From Clostridiaceae bacterium (lineage in GTDB: Bacteria; Bacillota; Clostridia; Tissierellales; Sporanaerobacteraceae), in assembly GCA_019391515.1 (NCBI GenBank), contig JAHXQP010000025.1, forward strand, positions 124,001-188,000: a DNA stretch of 64,000 bases, read 5' to 3'. Position 1 is the stretch's first letter; every line of letters begins with the position of its first letter. Below the pieces are notes generated by a model. That model saw only the letters and a list, made by a program, of their open reading frames with translations, did no database searches and was not told where the DNA came from. The translations under genes and the position numbers were made by a program. This document shows, piece by piece, positions 1-8,570 of the stretch.

Positions 1-1183
1 CTCCTGCTACATGTGGAGTAGCCATTGAAGTTCCAGACATATTTGCATATCTATTATTTAAAAAAGTACTATATATATTAACACCAGGAGCCATTACTCC
101 TACTCCTCCTTTTCCATAATTGGAAAATTTTGCACGCAAACCATTAGAGTCAACTGCTCCTACTGCAAGAACACTGTCATATCTAGCTGGATAACCAATT
201 CTACTCATATAATCGTTCCCTGTTGCAGCCACAACAATTACTCCTTTTGACTCCGCTGTTTTGCAAGCATTATCCATTCCTTCACTATAATCCCATCCTC
301 TTATAGACATATTAACAACATCTACACCTTTATTTGTAGCATGTATTACGCCTTGCATTATATTATAAGTAGATCCTAAACCATCATCTCCTAAAATTTT
401 TACTGGTACTAAAGTTGCTTCTTGCATTACACCCGATACTTCACCATAGCTTGCTATAGTACCTGCTACATGTGTTCCATGCCCCTGTCTATCCATAAAA
501 TCATCAGCATCATTTGAAGTGAAATTTTTACCTAAAGACTTGTTTACATAATTTTTTAAGTTTTTATGATTATAGTCTATTCCTGTGTCAAGAACTGCCA
601 TTTTTACATTCCTATTACCTGATGAAATTTCCCAAGCTTTAGGAATATTAATCATTCCATAGTGCCAAGCTTGATTTTCATGAATTCTTTCAGTTCCTGT
701 ACTCCTAAAACATTGCAATTCATCTGTTTGTCCATCCATTTCGATTACATAATTAGGTTCAATTAATTTAACTTTCAATCCTTTTTCTGTAAGTTTGTCT
801 TCTAATCTCTGTATTACTTTTTCAACACTTTCCCCAGTATCTTCATATTTAACTAAATATACATATCCTACTTCCTCCACTACTTCAGACATAAAATCAT
901 TATTCTTACTACTTATCGTAACTTCTCCACCAAATACAGATGACAATAAAGAATCTTTAACTTCGAAACCTGTTTCATTCAAGATATCTATATGCTTTTC
1001 AACCTGATTATCAAGGCTTTGTATGGAATATTTGCCAACTGGTTTCTCTATTTTCTCTATAGATACAATCAGTTCACCTTCTACTACTTTTGAATCTTTT
1101 ATTGAAGATTTTTCAGCTGATACCGATACAGACAAAGTCATCAATACAACTACAATCATAAATAAACTTAAAAACTTTTTCAT
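1..1183 (-). CDS. Secreted subtilisin-like serine protease (peptidase S8), C-terminus cut by the window edge
   Basis: Translating the minus strand from ATG at 1183 gives 394 residues with no stop before the window edge. Residues 1-23 look like a signal peptide (MKK, then a hydrophobic run ending near SVSVSA). Residues about 24-170 form a long inhibitor-like propeptide region. The S8 catalytic domain follows with all key residues: Asp199 in AVLDTGID, His235 in GHGTHVAG, the oxyanion Asn323 in AATGND and Ser386 in SGTSMATPH. The enzyme should therefore be an active, exported endopeptidase matured by propeptide removal. A GGGGG ribosome site lies about 9 bases before the ATG. What follows the catalytic domain cannot be seen, so cell-wall anchoring or extra domains are open. 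Confidence 0.93.
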   Translation of the reverse strand, partial: MKKFLSLFMIVVVLMTLSVSVSAEKSSIKDSKVVEGELIVSIEKIEKPVGKYSIQSLDNQVEKHIDILNETGFEVKDSLLSSVFGGEVTISSKNNDFMSEVVEEVGYVYLVKYEDTGESVEKVIQRLEDKLTEKGLKVKLIEPNYVIEMDGQTDELQCFRSTGTERIHENQAWHYGMINIPKAWEISSGNRNVKMAVLDTGIDYNHKNLKNYVNKSLGKNFTSNDADDFMDRQGHGTHVAGTIASYGEVSGVMQEATLVPVKILGDDGLGSTYNIMQGVIHATNKGVDVVNMSIRGWDYSEGMDNACKTAESKGVIVVAATGNDYMSRIGYPARYDSVLAVGAVDSNGLRAKFSNYGKGGVGVMAPGVNIYSTFLNNRYANMSGTSMATPHVAG

Positions 1184-1255
1184 TCTTATTATCCCCCTGT
1201 TTTTTTATTATTGTTACTTTTAAAACAAATCTCCATCACTTAAAATTTAAAACCT

Positions 1256-1261
1256 ATTATA
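1256..1261 (-). promoter_or_regulatory. Candidate -10 box for the subtilase gene
   Basis: A perfect TATAAT read on the minus strand, with an upstream TATG extension, lies about 75 bases before the subtilase start. No good -35 hexamer is visible. The rest of the 338-base gap (1184-1521) holds only this and the cutC terminator. Confidence 0.35.
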
Positions 1262-1470
1262 TTTCATACGAGCACTATATAGTTTTAAAAATTAATAAAA
1301 CAATGGTATCACCCCTTTAATATTAAAATAATACTTCTTTAAATATTATATATGTTTTATTACACCACATATTCCACTATAGTCTATAATATTTAAATTT
1401 TTATATAAATCTTTACCACTATTTATATGGATAGTAGGTATCAGTAGGCAGACCATCTCCTTGCAATTAT

Positions 1471-1513
1471 TAAAAAATTAAAGTAAGAAAACTATTTTCA
1501 TAGCCTCTTACTT
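1471..1513 (-). terminator. Probable terminator after cutC
   Basis: On the minus strand AAGTAAGA (1513-1506) pairs with TCTTACTT (1488-1481), followed by a TAATTTTTTAA tract. It sits just past the cutC stop codon. The stem is short, so confidence is moderate. Confidence 0.5.
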
Positions 1514-1521
1514 GTCCATCT

Positions 1522-2268
1522 TTATATCTTCTTTACTCTTGCTACAAATTTAATTGCTTCATGGTAACTTACTATATCATAATCTCTTTCATGGGGTGGT
1601 TCTCCATAAGCAAAAGAAATATTACCTATTGTAGTTGGATCTGTTCTCCAAGATTTACATGAACTATGATATTGAACAATACCAGTTTCATTAATTAGAT
1701 ATGAGCAGTTAGATGCATTAATACCGCTACCAGCTAATATTTCAATCTTGTCTCCATATTTATTTTGAAGTTTAGCCAATAAATCTACGCCTTCTACCGC
1801 CTTAGATTTTAGCCCACTAGTTAGTACTCTCTTAACTCCTAAATTAATTAATATTTCTATAGCTTCATAAGGATTTTTCACACAATCAAATGCTCTATGA
1901 AAAACTGCTTCTTTATTGCTATTATGAATAATCTCTATTATCATACTGCTTTTCTCTTTATCTATGTTTCCATCTCTATCTAAACATCCAAATGCAATAC
2001 CTTGAATATTATAATCCATCATAGATTCTATATCGGCTAACATAGTCTGAAATTCATAATCATTATAATAAAAACCTCCTGGACGAGGCCTTACCATTGC
2101 TATAATAGGAATACAACATTTTTCAGATATTAATTTTATAGTTCCAACAGAAGGAGTCAATCCTCCTAAATACATAGCACTATTAAGTTCTATGCGGTCT
2201 GCTCCAGCTTTCTGTGCAATTAAAACATCTTCTAAACTTCCACAGCATATTTCAGCAATTCTTTCCAT
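1522..2268 (-). CDS. cutC: CutC family protein (copper homeostasis/TIM-barrel)
   Basis: The protein is 248 aa and matches the CutC family (PF03932), a TIM-barrel historically linked to copper homeostasis; its biochemical role is unsettled. Recognisable motifs are the N-terminal EICCGSLEDVLIAQKAGADRIELN-type strand and helix, MVRPRPGGFYY and the HRAFD segment. The frame is open from a TTG at 2283, but that TTG lies inside the GGAGAG ribosome site. ATG at 2268, seven bases downstream, is the better start. The gene is last in a group with a PTS IIA subunit and a glycosylasparaginase (gaps of 24 and 19 bases). That context suggests carbohydrate or amino-sugar catabolism more than metal resistance, but this is inference. 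Confidence 0.85.
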   Translation of the reverse strand: MERIAEICCGSLEDVLIAQKAGADRIELNSAMYLGGLTPSVGTIKLISEKCCIPIIAMVRPRPGGFYYNDYEFQTMLADIESMMDYNIQGIAFGCLDRDGNIDKEKSSMIIEIIHNSNKEAVFHRAFDCVKNPYEAIEILINLGVKRVLTSGLKSKAVEGVDLLAKLQNKYGDKIEILAGSGINASNCSYLINETGIVQYHSSCKSWRTDPTTIGNISFAYGEPPHERDYDIVSYHEAIKFVARVKKI

Positions 2269-2292
2269 TATATTTCTCTCCAATCACCTATA

Positions 2293-2622
2293 TTACAATT
2301 GTTCTATATTATTTTCACCTTTATTTGAATATTTTTTATGAATTAATAGCATTTCATTAGCAACATCTCTCAACATTTCAGTTGACATCATTTGATCTTC
2401 AGCATGCATTAATAAAAGAGATATCTCAATAGGTTCTCCCTGGGTTTCCTGTTGCAATAAATCCACATGAATTTCATGGGCTTTCCCTAAACTACTTTCA
2501 GCATCCTCAAATCTTTCTTCCCTTGCTGCTTTCAATGCTTCAAATGGAAATGATTTTGCATTTCCTACATTGCTAATTATTTGGAAATTTAATAATTCTA
2601 TACCTTCCATAGTATTCACCAT
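2293..2622 (-). CDS. PTS lactose/cellobiose-type IIA component
   Basis: This 109-aa all-helical protein matches the PTS_IIA (LacF/ChbA) family, usually about 100-110 aa. The phosphoacceptor histidine is His73 in the LLMHAEDQMM motif. Such proteins take phosphate from HPr and pass it to IIB for uptake of beta-linked disaccharides. No IIB or IIC gene is in the window, so this subunit must work with partners elsewhere or serve a regulatory role. It lies between a glycosylasparaginase and cutC, which fits processing of GlcNAc-containing material. ATG at 2622 or the in-frame ATG at 2610 could be the start; neither has a strong ribosome site. Confidence 0.88.
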   Translation of the reverse strand: MVNTMEGIELLNFQIISNVGNAKSFPFEALKAAREERFEDAESSLGKAHEIHVDLLQQETQGEPIEISLLLMHAEDQMMSTEMLRDVANEMLLIHKKYSNKGENNIEQL

Positions 2623-2641
2623 CTTTCTCTATTAGATTTAG

Positions 2642-3601
2642 TTATTTTAATTTTAAAGGAGCTGTTCTTTTATTCATATAATTATCTAGCCATTCTTTAG
2701 TCGCAACTTCATAAATTGTTTTATTATTTTCTACTGAACATATATATACAGTTGGTGCCAATTTATCAGTAGCTATTACAAAAGAAAATCCTTCAATATT
2801 GGTAGCTACACCAAATTCACCTTTATTATTAATACAAACAACAGAAATATCTCCTGCTTCCTTTCTTCTATCAACAAGCAATTTATTCAATTCATATACA
2901 GCTTTATCTGCTGCCTCTTGAGGTGTATAACCATCCTTCATTAATCTGACAATTTCATAGGATATACATCCTTTCATAATATCTTCTCCTAGTCCAGTAG
3001 CAGTAGCCCCTCCTATTTCACTATCTACATAAAAACCTGAACCAGATAATGGTGAATCACCAGTTCTTCCTCTTTTTTTCATAAATAATCCGCTCGTAGA
3101 TGTACCACAAGCCATAGAATTGTTGGAATCCAATGCAACCATTCCTACAGTATCATGTCCTGCATAAGGACTTAAACCTTTATCTATAGTCTCTTTTAAC
3201 CTATTTTTATAATGAATAATAGCTCTATCTGTAAGCATGTTAGCTCTTTCAAATCCATTTTTATGAGCATATTCTTCTGCCCCATGACCAACTAGAAAAC
3301 AATTGAATTTTTCTTCACTTAATTTTCTAGCTATACTTATTGGATTTTTAAAATCCTTAATACCTGCAACAGCTCCAATAGATAGACTATCACCATCCAT
3401 ATAAGCGGCATCCAATTCTACTTCTCCATTCTCATTAGGAAGACCACCATATCCAACAGATTTATAATACGGGAAATCTTCTACCATCTTTATAGCTATT
3501 TCAATAGCATCCCCAGAACTTTCCTTATTCTCTAATAATTCATTTGCCTTCTGAACACCTTCTAAAGCCATCCTCCATGTAGCTATAATTGCCCACTTCA
3601 C
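2642..3601 (-). CDS. N4-(beta-N-acetylglucosaminyl)-L-asparaginase (Ntn hydrolase, family T2)
   Basis: The 319-aa protein matches the glycosylasparaginase/isoaspartyl-peptidase family. The precursor is normally self-cleaved before a threonine that becomes the nucleophile; here that is Thr151 in the GHDTVGMVALD motif. A second family signature, SGFYVDSEIGGATATGLGED, follows near residues 187-206. The enzyme should release aspartate and GlcNAc from the asparagine linkage of glycopeptides. The start is GTG at 3601 with GGGGG seven bases upstream; the overlapping ATG would run straight into TGA. It heads the group with the PTS IIA protein and cutC, downstream of a broken M20 dipeptidase. The original unit may have degraded glycopeptides completely. 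Confidence 0.9.
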   Translation of the reverse strand: MKWAIIATWRMALEGVQKANELLENKESSGDAIEIAIKMVEDFPYYKSVGYGGLPNENGEVELDAAYMDGDSLSIGAVAGIKDFKNPISIARKLSEEKFNCFLVGHGAEEYAHKNGFERANMLTDRAIIHYKNRLKETIDKGLSPYAGHDTVGMVALDSNNSMACGTSTSGLFMKKRGRTGDSPLSGSGFYVDSEIGGATATGLGEDIMKGCISYEIVRLMKDGYTPQEAADKAVYELNKLLVDRRKEAGDISVVCINNKGEFGVATNIEGFSFVIATDKLAPTVYICSVENNKTIYEVATKEWLDNYMNKRTAPLKLK

Positions 3602-3696
3602 ATTTATCCCCCATTTCTATTCATTTTAAATTTATGTTTACTTTGCCAATTTGTATATTGCTTGAGAAAATATCTTTGCATTTAAAATAATGTCAC

Positions 3697-4320
3697 TTAT
3701 ATCCATGTATTCATTTGGATATAGTTTTCATCGTTATACTCTATTTGAATTTGAATATTTGCTCTTCCTCTTTCTCCATATACAACTGGATATTTACAAT
3801 CAGGAGTAAATCCCATTATAGGAGGTTTTTCTCTTTCCAAATAATATGGAATATCATTAAATCCACTTTCCTCGTCAGTACCAAATGTAATTCTCACTGA
3901 CTTATTGATTTTTAATCCAGCTTCCTTAATAGCATATAAACCATAAAGTGCTAATATAATAGGCCCTTTATTGTCCAGTAGACCTCTGCCATATATTTTT
4001 CCATTTTCAATATGACCACTAAAAGGTGGAAATTTCCAACCTTCCCCTACAGGGACTACATCTAATGTCCTAAAACTCCTATATAATTTTCTCCTTCACC
4101 ATACTGAGCATATCCAATATAGTTATCTGAATTCTTGGTTTTGAATCCCAAATCTTCAGCTATTTCTAATGCTTTGACTAATGCAGCTTTTGGCTTCTCT
4201 CCAAAAGGGGCATCTATCTTTAATTCTTCCTTAATACTTCCTATATTAACAAGATCTATAATAGACTTCAATAGTTCATCTTTATAATATTCAATCTTAT
4301 CATTTAAATTATATAACCCC
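3697..4320 (-). pseudogene. Broken M20/PepV-like dipeptidase
   Basis: Two pieces of one protein are visible. The first (4271-4062) runs from KSIIDLVNIGS to YIGVLGH. The second starts at DVVPVGEGWKFPPFSGH and runs to 3697, through RITFGTDEESGF and PPIMGFTPDCKYPVVYGE. These are the metal-binding and catalytic blocks of PepV-type M20 peptidases. The frame breaks inside the zinc-ligand motif HLDVVP: the DNA reads GGACATTAGATGTAG, consistent with loss of one base. The protein also ends at about 207 residues where PepV has about 460, and no ATG opens the frame. It is almost certainly non-functional. Confidence 0.85.
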
Positions 4321-4391
4321 CATTATAAAAACCAATATATAAGGTATAATCATCACAGGATTTAGTACAAAAGATAAGTCCAAATATTTAC

Positions 4392-4526
4392 TTGATAAAA
4401 AATGATAAGAACTTTTTCAAACATATGAATTATGAAATAGCCGCTGAACATGGAGTAACTGACAACGAAGATATGAAAAATAATAGAAAATCAAATAAGG
4501 AAAATAGAAAAGACAGTAGGAAATAA
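4392..4526 (+). CDS. Small basic hypothetical protein
   Basis: A plus-strand frame, open from at least 4362, encodes a peptide containing NFFKHMNYEIAAEHG followed by a very polar Lys/Asn/Arg tail that ends at TAA 4524-4526. TTG 4392 (44 codons) or ATG 4422 could start it; neither has an obvious ribosome site. A strong terminator begins only five bases after the stop and a TATAAT lies at 4345-4350, which supports transcription in this direction. The YEIA-E-HG block is loosely like small acid-soluble spore proteins, but the match is not strong enough to assign. The 5' end may be damaged. Confidence 0.4.
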   Translation: MIKNDKNFFKHMNYEIAAEHGVTDNEDMKNNRKSNKENRKDSRK

Positions 4527-4530
4527 AGAA

Positions 4531-4567
4531 AACCCTAGTTATTACTTAATTTGTAATAACTAGGGTT
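4531..4567 (+). terminator. Strong intrinsic terminator
   Basis: AACCCTAGTTATTAC (4531-4545) pairs perfectly with GTAATAACTAGGGTT (4553-4567), a 15-bp stem with a 7-base loop, followed by a T-rich tract on the plus strand (TTGTTTGTTTTTT). It immediately follows the small plus-strand frame. Confidence 0.8.
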
Positions 4568-4662
4568 AATTGTTTGTTTTTTATATTGAGTGAAATTTGT
4601 AAATGCTAGTGTCTTACATTATCATAAGTCAAATCTTATATATAAAGTATTATTGTTTATAT

Positions 4663-5061
4663 TTACCCTATAAAGTGTTTTTTGATCCTCATTACTTCTA
4701 CAATAACAGTTTTTATGATGATAATGACGGACAATGCATAAAATATAGTTCTGTGAACCGATTTATTTTTACTGATAAATGCCCAAATTCCAAATAAAAT
4801 TCCGATTCCTCCTAAAACCGATAAAACAATGAATGCTTTGTTTCCTGGTCCAAATTTAATTACAGGTACTATTCCCGAATAATCCTTTGCACCAGACATA
4901 GCTGACATAATAAATCCTAATAGAAACATACGAAGTGCTAATGTACCCCATCTAGTAATTTGTGGATCTTTTGATAAGACATCTTTTAAAAAAATAACGA
5001 ATACAACAATTAATCCTGTTGATAAGATAGTTGGAATATTTCCAAAAAATAATTTTATCAT
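4663..5061 (-). CDS. Small four-helix membrane protein, unknown function
   Basis: The 132-aa protein has four hydrophobic segments (about residues 10-27, 40-58, 75-95 and 103-122) and a basic C-terminus (RIKKHFIG). The loop SAMSGAKDYSGIVPVIKFGPG between helices 2 and 3 is the most distinctive part. I do not recognise the family. A GGGGGAGG ribosome site precedes ATG 5061. It stands alone between the small plus-strand gene and an IS remnant, with no operon partner to hint at a role. Confidence 0.65.
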   Translation of the reverse strand: MIKLFFGNIPTILSTGLIVVFVIFLKDVLSKDPQITRWGTLALRMFLLGFIMSAMSGAKDYSGIVPVIKFGPGNKAFIVLSVLGGIGILFGIWAFISKNKSVHRTIFYALSVIIIIKTVIVEVMRIKKHFIG

Positions 5062-5207
5062 AGCCTCCCCCTTATTTTTATTAACTAAATACTTATTATA
5101 TACACATGATTATGTTTTTTATATCCTAAAATTTTTTTCTATTATAATCATAATTTTTTAAATGGTTTCTTAAATATTCTACCTATCCCCATGGTATTAG
5201 TATAATA

Positions 5208-5334
5208 TTGTAGACACAATTTTTCCGAACTATGTGAAATATATAATTATGGAAGAAGTGACTAATTTGACAAAAGGTACACAGAAGAATTTAAAAATAC
5301 AATTGCAGAACTTTATATTGCCTTTAAAAATAAT
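5208..5334 (+). pseudogene. IS3-family OrfA remnant (5' end)
   Basis: In the plus frame from 5266 the DNA encodes FDKRYTEEFKNTIAELYIAFKNN, the typical start of IS3/IS150-type OrfA proteins. A preceding ATG GAA GAA GTG ACT AAT is out of frame by one base. TGTAGACACAATTTTTCCG at about 5210 resembles an IS3 terminal repeat. Only about 25 codons remain. The fragment overlaps the last codons of the convergent ABC permease gene, whose C-terminus may have been altered by the insertion. Confidence 0.6.
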
Positions 5335-6014
5335 GTATTTATATCCATCTTTTTTAATAGATATAAATAACAAAAAATATTAATTAATAATAGTAGTATT
5401 AAAGTAATAATTGATAAAAGAAAATCATTAACTTTTCCATATAATATAAGACTATATGGAATCCCAAATAGGAATGTTAACATAGAAGTTATAAACAAGC
5501 CATTTCTTGGTACTTTCATTAATAAAGTGGTTAATCCAGTAATAAATATTATGAAAGTCACAATTAATAACCCATTTCCAAAAATTATAAGTAATTCTGT
5601 CAAGTTAAACAAAGTAAAGGTATATTTCACAAATGTATATTTAGCATATAAGTTTGTCGCAATTAGAGTTATTAAAGAAGAAAAAATAAACATTATCAAT
5701 GAAATTCCAATAGGCAAAATAGATTTTCCTATAAACAACGACTTAATTGAAATAGGTGTTGAAAGTATGGATTCAAAAGTATGATATACTTTCTCTCCAG
5801 CAATAGAATATCCTGTTAACGACATTGGAATTCGAGGTATTCCAATTATCATGATTATAACTGCAATTCTTAAATCTATAGTTTTATAAAAGTAAGCATT
5901 CAGTAAAACAAAAATCGCAGGAGCTAAACATTGGATAAAAATACTTCTTTTCATCTGCTTCAAAGTTAAAAAATAACGCAACTCATGATTAAATACTATT
6001 ATAGATTCTCTCAT
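5313..6014 (-). CDS. ABC transporter permease (second subunit)
   Basis: The 233-aa polytopic protein has about six hydrophobic segments and the SLTGYSIAGEKVYHTFESILSTPIS region typical of ABC-2-type permeases; E-x2-ESILSTPI is the coupling-helix signature shared with its neighbour. It is probably one half of the exporter formed with the permease at 6051-6752 and the ATPase. The last residues (about LKKMDINTLFLKAI) lie over an IS3 OrfA fragment on the other strand, so the C-terminus may have been changed by an insertion. The substrate is unknown; lantibiotic-like peptides, drugs or a small hydrophobic compound are all possible. Confidence 0.78.
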   Translation of the reverse strand: MRESIIVFNHELRYFLTLKQMKRSIFIQCLAPAIFVLLNAYFYKTIDLRIAVIIMIIGIPRIPMSLTGYSIAGEKVYHTFESILSTPISIKSLFIGKSILPIGISLIMFIFSSLITLIATNLYAKYTFVKYTFTLFNLTELLIIFGNGLLIVTFIIFITGLTTLLMKVPRNGLFITSMLTFLFGIPYSLILYGKVNDFLLSIITLILLLLINIFCYLYLLKKMDINTLFLKAI

Positions 6015-6050
6015 TATTACACCTCCATTTCATTTGATTGCAGAATCATA

Positions 6051-6752
6051 TTAAAACAATACATCTTCAAAATAAATCTTGTTAAGTTTTGAATTCGTAT
6101 ATTTTATTAAAATAAGATTTATTAATAACATAATAAAAACTAAACACACATATATACTAGTTAGATATGGTATGGTTTTGGTATTTAATGTAACCACAAT
6201 AGATATTAAGAAAATAGCTATATATAAATGTTTAGATGCTCTACTGTTCGCTATTCTTACATCTTTTGAAGTTAATGAAATAAATGTTACTACTACAGCA
6301 ATAGAAACCTTCAAATTAAATAGTAATAAAATTAATAATAACGCTTCATATCTACTTAGTATTGGTTGAACGTTTATAATATGATTTATTATACTGAATA
6401 TTATAATGAGCATGTATTCTACTAAAGACACTAATAACAAATTGAATAACAATTCAATCCAATAGAGTTTTTTCAAATCTACTGATGTAGATAAAATTGA
6501 TTCAAGAGTATTATTTTCTTTTTCTGAGGCGAAACTTTCTGCCGACCATTGTTTTAATAGGGTAATGCTGAAAATAGCTACAATTGTCATCTGAATTCTT
6601 TCTGATAAATTATGGGAAAGAACTGGCATTAGAAGCCCAGAAATAGTTCCAATTATCATAATTAAAAATAGCGTATTTTTCTTCTCATATAAAAATTCAT
6701 AGTATTGTTTTCGTATAATTGCTTTTATTTCATTCATGCGAATCGCTCTCAA
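6051..6752 (-). CDS. ABC transporter permease (first subunit)
   Basis: This 233-aa membrane protein has about six transmembrane segments. After the first helix it carries SAESFASEKENNTLESILSTSVDLKKLYW, the ABC-2 permease coupling motif (E-x3-TLESIL), paralogous to GEKVYHTFESILSTPI in the next gene. Two different permeases and one ATPase make a heterodimeric exporter. It overlaps the ATPase gene by 23 bases, so the two are translationally coupled. No extracellular domain or peptidase domain is present. Confidence 0.8.
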   Translation of the reverse strand: MRAIRMNEIKAIIRKQYYEFLYEKKNTLFLIMIIGTISGLLMPVLSHNLSERIQMTIVAIFSITLLKQWSAESFASEKENNTLESILSTSVDLKKLYWIELLFNLLLVSLVEYMLIIIFSIINHIINVQPILSRYEALLLILLLFNLKVSIAVVVTFISLTSKDVRIANSRASKHLYIAIFLISIVVTLNTKTIPYLTSIYVCLVFIMLLINLILIKYTNSKLNKIYFEDVLF

Positions 6753-7665
6753 CTTTCATATATAAATCTAATAAGCCTGTGGATTTTGTAATAACATTTT
6801 CAATGTTAATATTTTTAATAGATAATCTCTTTATTACTTCAGATGTTACGTTTTTCTCCATTGTAATCAAAATTTCATTTTTACTAAGTTCATAATTGAT
6901 AATTGACTTAATACTTTTCATTGTCTGTTCTATTTCATTGCTTAGATTTTCTAAGTTTTGGGTTGACTGTATTATTATATTTAACTGGCTTTCCATTTCT
7001 AATTCCCGAATCGTTTTTGTAACAATATCTTTTCCGTGCTTTAAAATAGAAATTTTATCGCAGGTTCTAACTACCTCATCTAGATTATGAGTAGTAATAA
7101 TAAAGGTAGTTCCATGTTTTTCACACATATCTAAAATTGTTTCTCTTAATTTTTCTATACTTACAGGATCTAGTCCATTTGTAGGCTCATCCAATAATAC
7201 AATAGGGGGATTATGCAATATCGCACGAATTAAAGCAACTTTCTTTTTCATACCTGTTGAGAAACCTTTGATTGGTGAGTGTTTTTTGTGTGAAATCTCA
7301 AATAATTCTAAAAGCTCATCTATTCGTTTGTCATATTCATTTTTTGAAACTCCATATATTTCCGAATAGTATTTTAAATTTTCATAAACCGTTAATGGTT
7401 CATAAAGACCAACATGCTCTGATAATACTCCACATTTGGTCCTTATTTCCCTTCCTTTTTCAATTGGATTTAAACCGAAAACAGAGATTTCACCAGAAGT
7501 TGTTGCCATTAATCCAAGCATAAGTCTCAAAGCAGTTGTCTTTCCAGCCCCATTATGTCCTAATAATCCATATATCTCACCTGTATTAATAATAAGATTT
7601 AAGTCATTCAATGCTTTTGTTGTTTCGAAATGTTTACAAACATTTTTGAAAATAATTTTATTGAT
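6730..7665 (-). CDS. ABC transporter ATP-binding protein with a non-canonical start codon
   Basis: The protein has Walker A GHNGAGKTT, the Q-loop region, the signature GFSTGMKKKVALIRA, Walker B IVLLDEPTNGLD and the switch His in IITTHNLDE. It belongs to the CcmA/BcrA-type exporter ATPases, with an accessory C-terminal domain of about 85 residues. The first standard start in frame is TTG 7611, which would remove the conserved first strand. The frame continues upstream as NKIIFKNVCKHFETTKALNDL up to an ATC at 7665-7663, four bases after an excellent GAGGGGAG ribosome site. ATG probably mutated to ATC. Translation from ATC, or a weakened gene, are both possible. Confidence 0.85.
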   Translation of the reverse strand: MNKIIFKNVCKHFETTKALNDLNLIINTGEIYGLLGHNGAGKTTALRLMLGLMATTSGEISVFGLNPIEKGREIRTKCGVLSEHVGLYEPLTVYENLKYYSEIYGVSKNEYDKRIDELLELFEISHKKHSPIKGFSTGMKKKVALIRAILHNPPIVLLDEPTNGLDPVSIEKLRETILDMCEKHGTTFIITTHNLDEVVRTCDKISILKHGKDIVTKTIRELEMESQLNIIIQSTQNLENLSNEIEQTMKSIKSIINYELSKNEILITMEKNVTSEVIKRLSIKNINIENVITKSTGLLDLYMKVESDSHE

Positions 7666-7795
7666 TTTTCTCCCCTCACTTTCTAAATAAACAATATGTC
7701 AATAAAATAGTCGCATATAACCATTTTATTAACATAACGTCTGTTTTGATTATTAAAAGATAGAATTACTGAAATATACTTATTTCTATACTATA

Positions 7796-8176
7796 TTAAT
7801 ATGATATAAGTCCTAGCAAAAAGCAAACAAAAGATACTATTAAAGGCAGATAAAAATGTATATACGATTTTGTATATAAAACGCTAGGTTTATCTATGTA
7901 ATATTTTATACTTTTTATATCTCCAACATCTGCTGACAGCGACATTTTAAGTTGATTTTCAGAAATACATCTCTTCCCATCCACATAATATTCAAATGTA
8001 GCTAGCTTTACATTTCTATTCATCATTATCTCTGGAAAAACAAGTTCAATATTTACTATTTTCCCTTGGGTTTCTGCTATTTTATTTCTATCTAAAAACA
8101 TTGTAATTGATGTTTTTATCGCATACGCCAAAGTCATAGTTGATAAGAAGAAAAAGAAAATATTTTCTGTATCCAT
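7796..8176 (-). CDS. Small membrane protein, DUF3592-like layout
   Basis: The 126-aa protein has an N-terminal hydrophobic helix (about 5-25), a soluble beta-rich middle (GKIVNIELVFPEI ... ATFEYYVDGKRC ... YIDKPSVLYTK) and a C-terminal helix (about 106-124). The alternation TM, beta domain, TM with a Y-x-V-x-G-K segment resembles the DUF3592 family. No function can be assigned. The start ATG at 8176 follows a GGGAGG ribosome site. It lies upstream of the ABC exporter on the same strand, 130 bases from its start, and might be co-transcribed. Confidence 0.65.
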   Translation of the reverse strand: MDTENIFFFFLSTMTLAYAIKTSITMFLDRNKIAETQGKIVNIELVFPEIMMNRNVKLATFEYYVDGKRCISENQLKMSLSADVGDIKSIKYYIDKPSVLYTKSYIHFYLPLIVSFVCFLLGLISY

Positions 8177-8257
8177 GCTTTCAACCTCCCATTTTAAAGC
8201 AAAGTTCTAATTTAGGCACTTATATAAATAAAACGTACACATTTTTTCAAACAAATT

Positions 8258-8570
8258 TTAAGGTACCAACCTAGCATTATCTTGCCATTGATGAGGAATA
8301 ATATATAACAGAGGGCTATGTATTCTTTCTTTGTTGTAATATTCAAATTTTGCCAATCTAGCAGCAAATTCAAAATATTAAACAATTAACTTCTTCTTTC
8401 TTTAATACTGAATAAGAAAACTATATAGAAGCATTATACCTAAAGGTAGGTTTCCCACTCATAAGGGTCAACCTCATCACTAAAAGAATAAGATATCTTA
8501 TGACTTTCAACATATTTTTCAAATTCAAAGCCTGTATACTAATTTCATAAATCACCTAGAAAATCGTATC
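8258..8570 (-). pseudogene. Decayed IS3-family transposase (OrfB C-terminal part)
   Basis: Pieces of the integrase core are readable on the minus strand in different frames: YTGFEFEKYVESHKISYSFSD (about 8560-8465), FSYSVLKKEEVN (about 8420-8385) and KFEYYNKERIHSPLLYIIP ending at TAA 8258. These match the last third of IS3/IS150 OrfB, including the YYN-x-RIHS signature. Several frameshifts and stops show long decay. At 8233-8251 CGTACACATTTTTTCAAAC resembles the element's terminal repeat. The fragment has the opposite orientation to the OrfA remnant at 5.2 kb. Confidence 0.75.
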
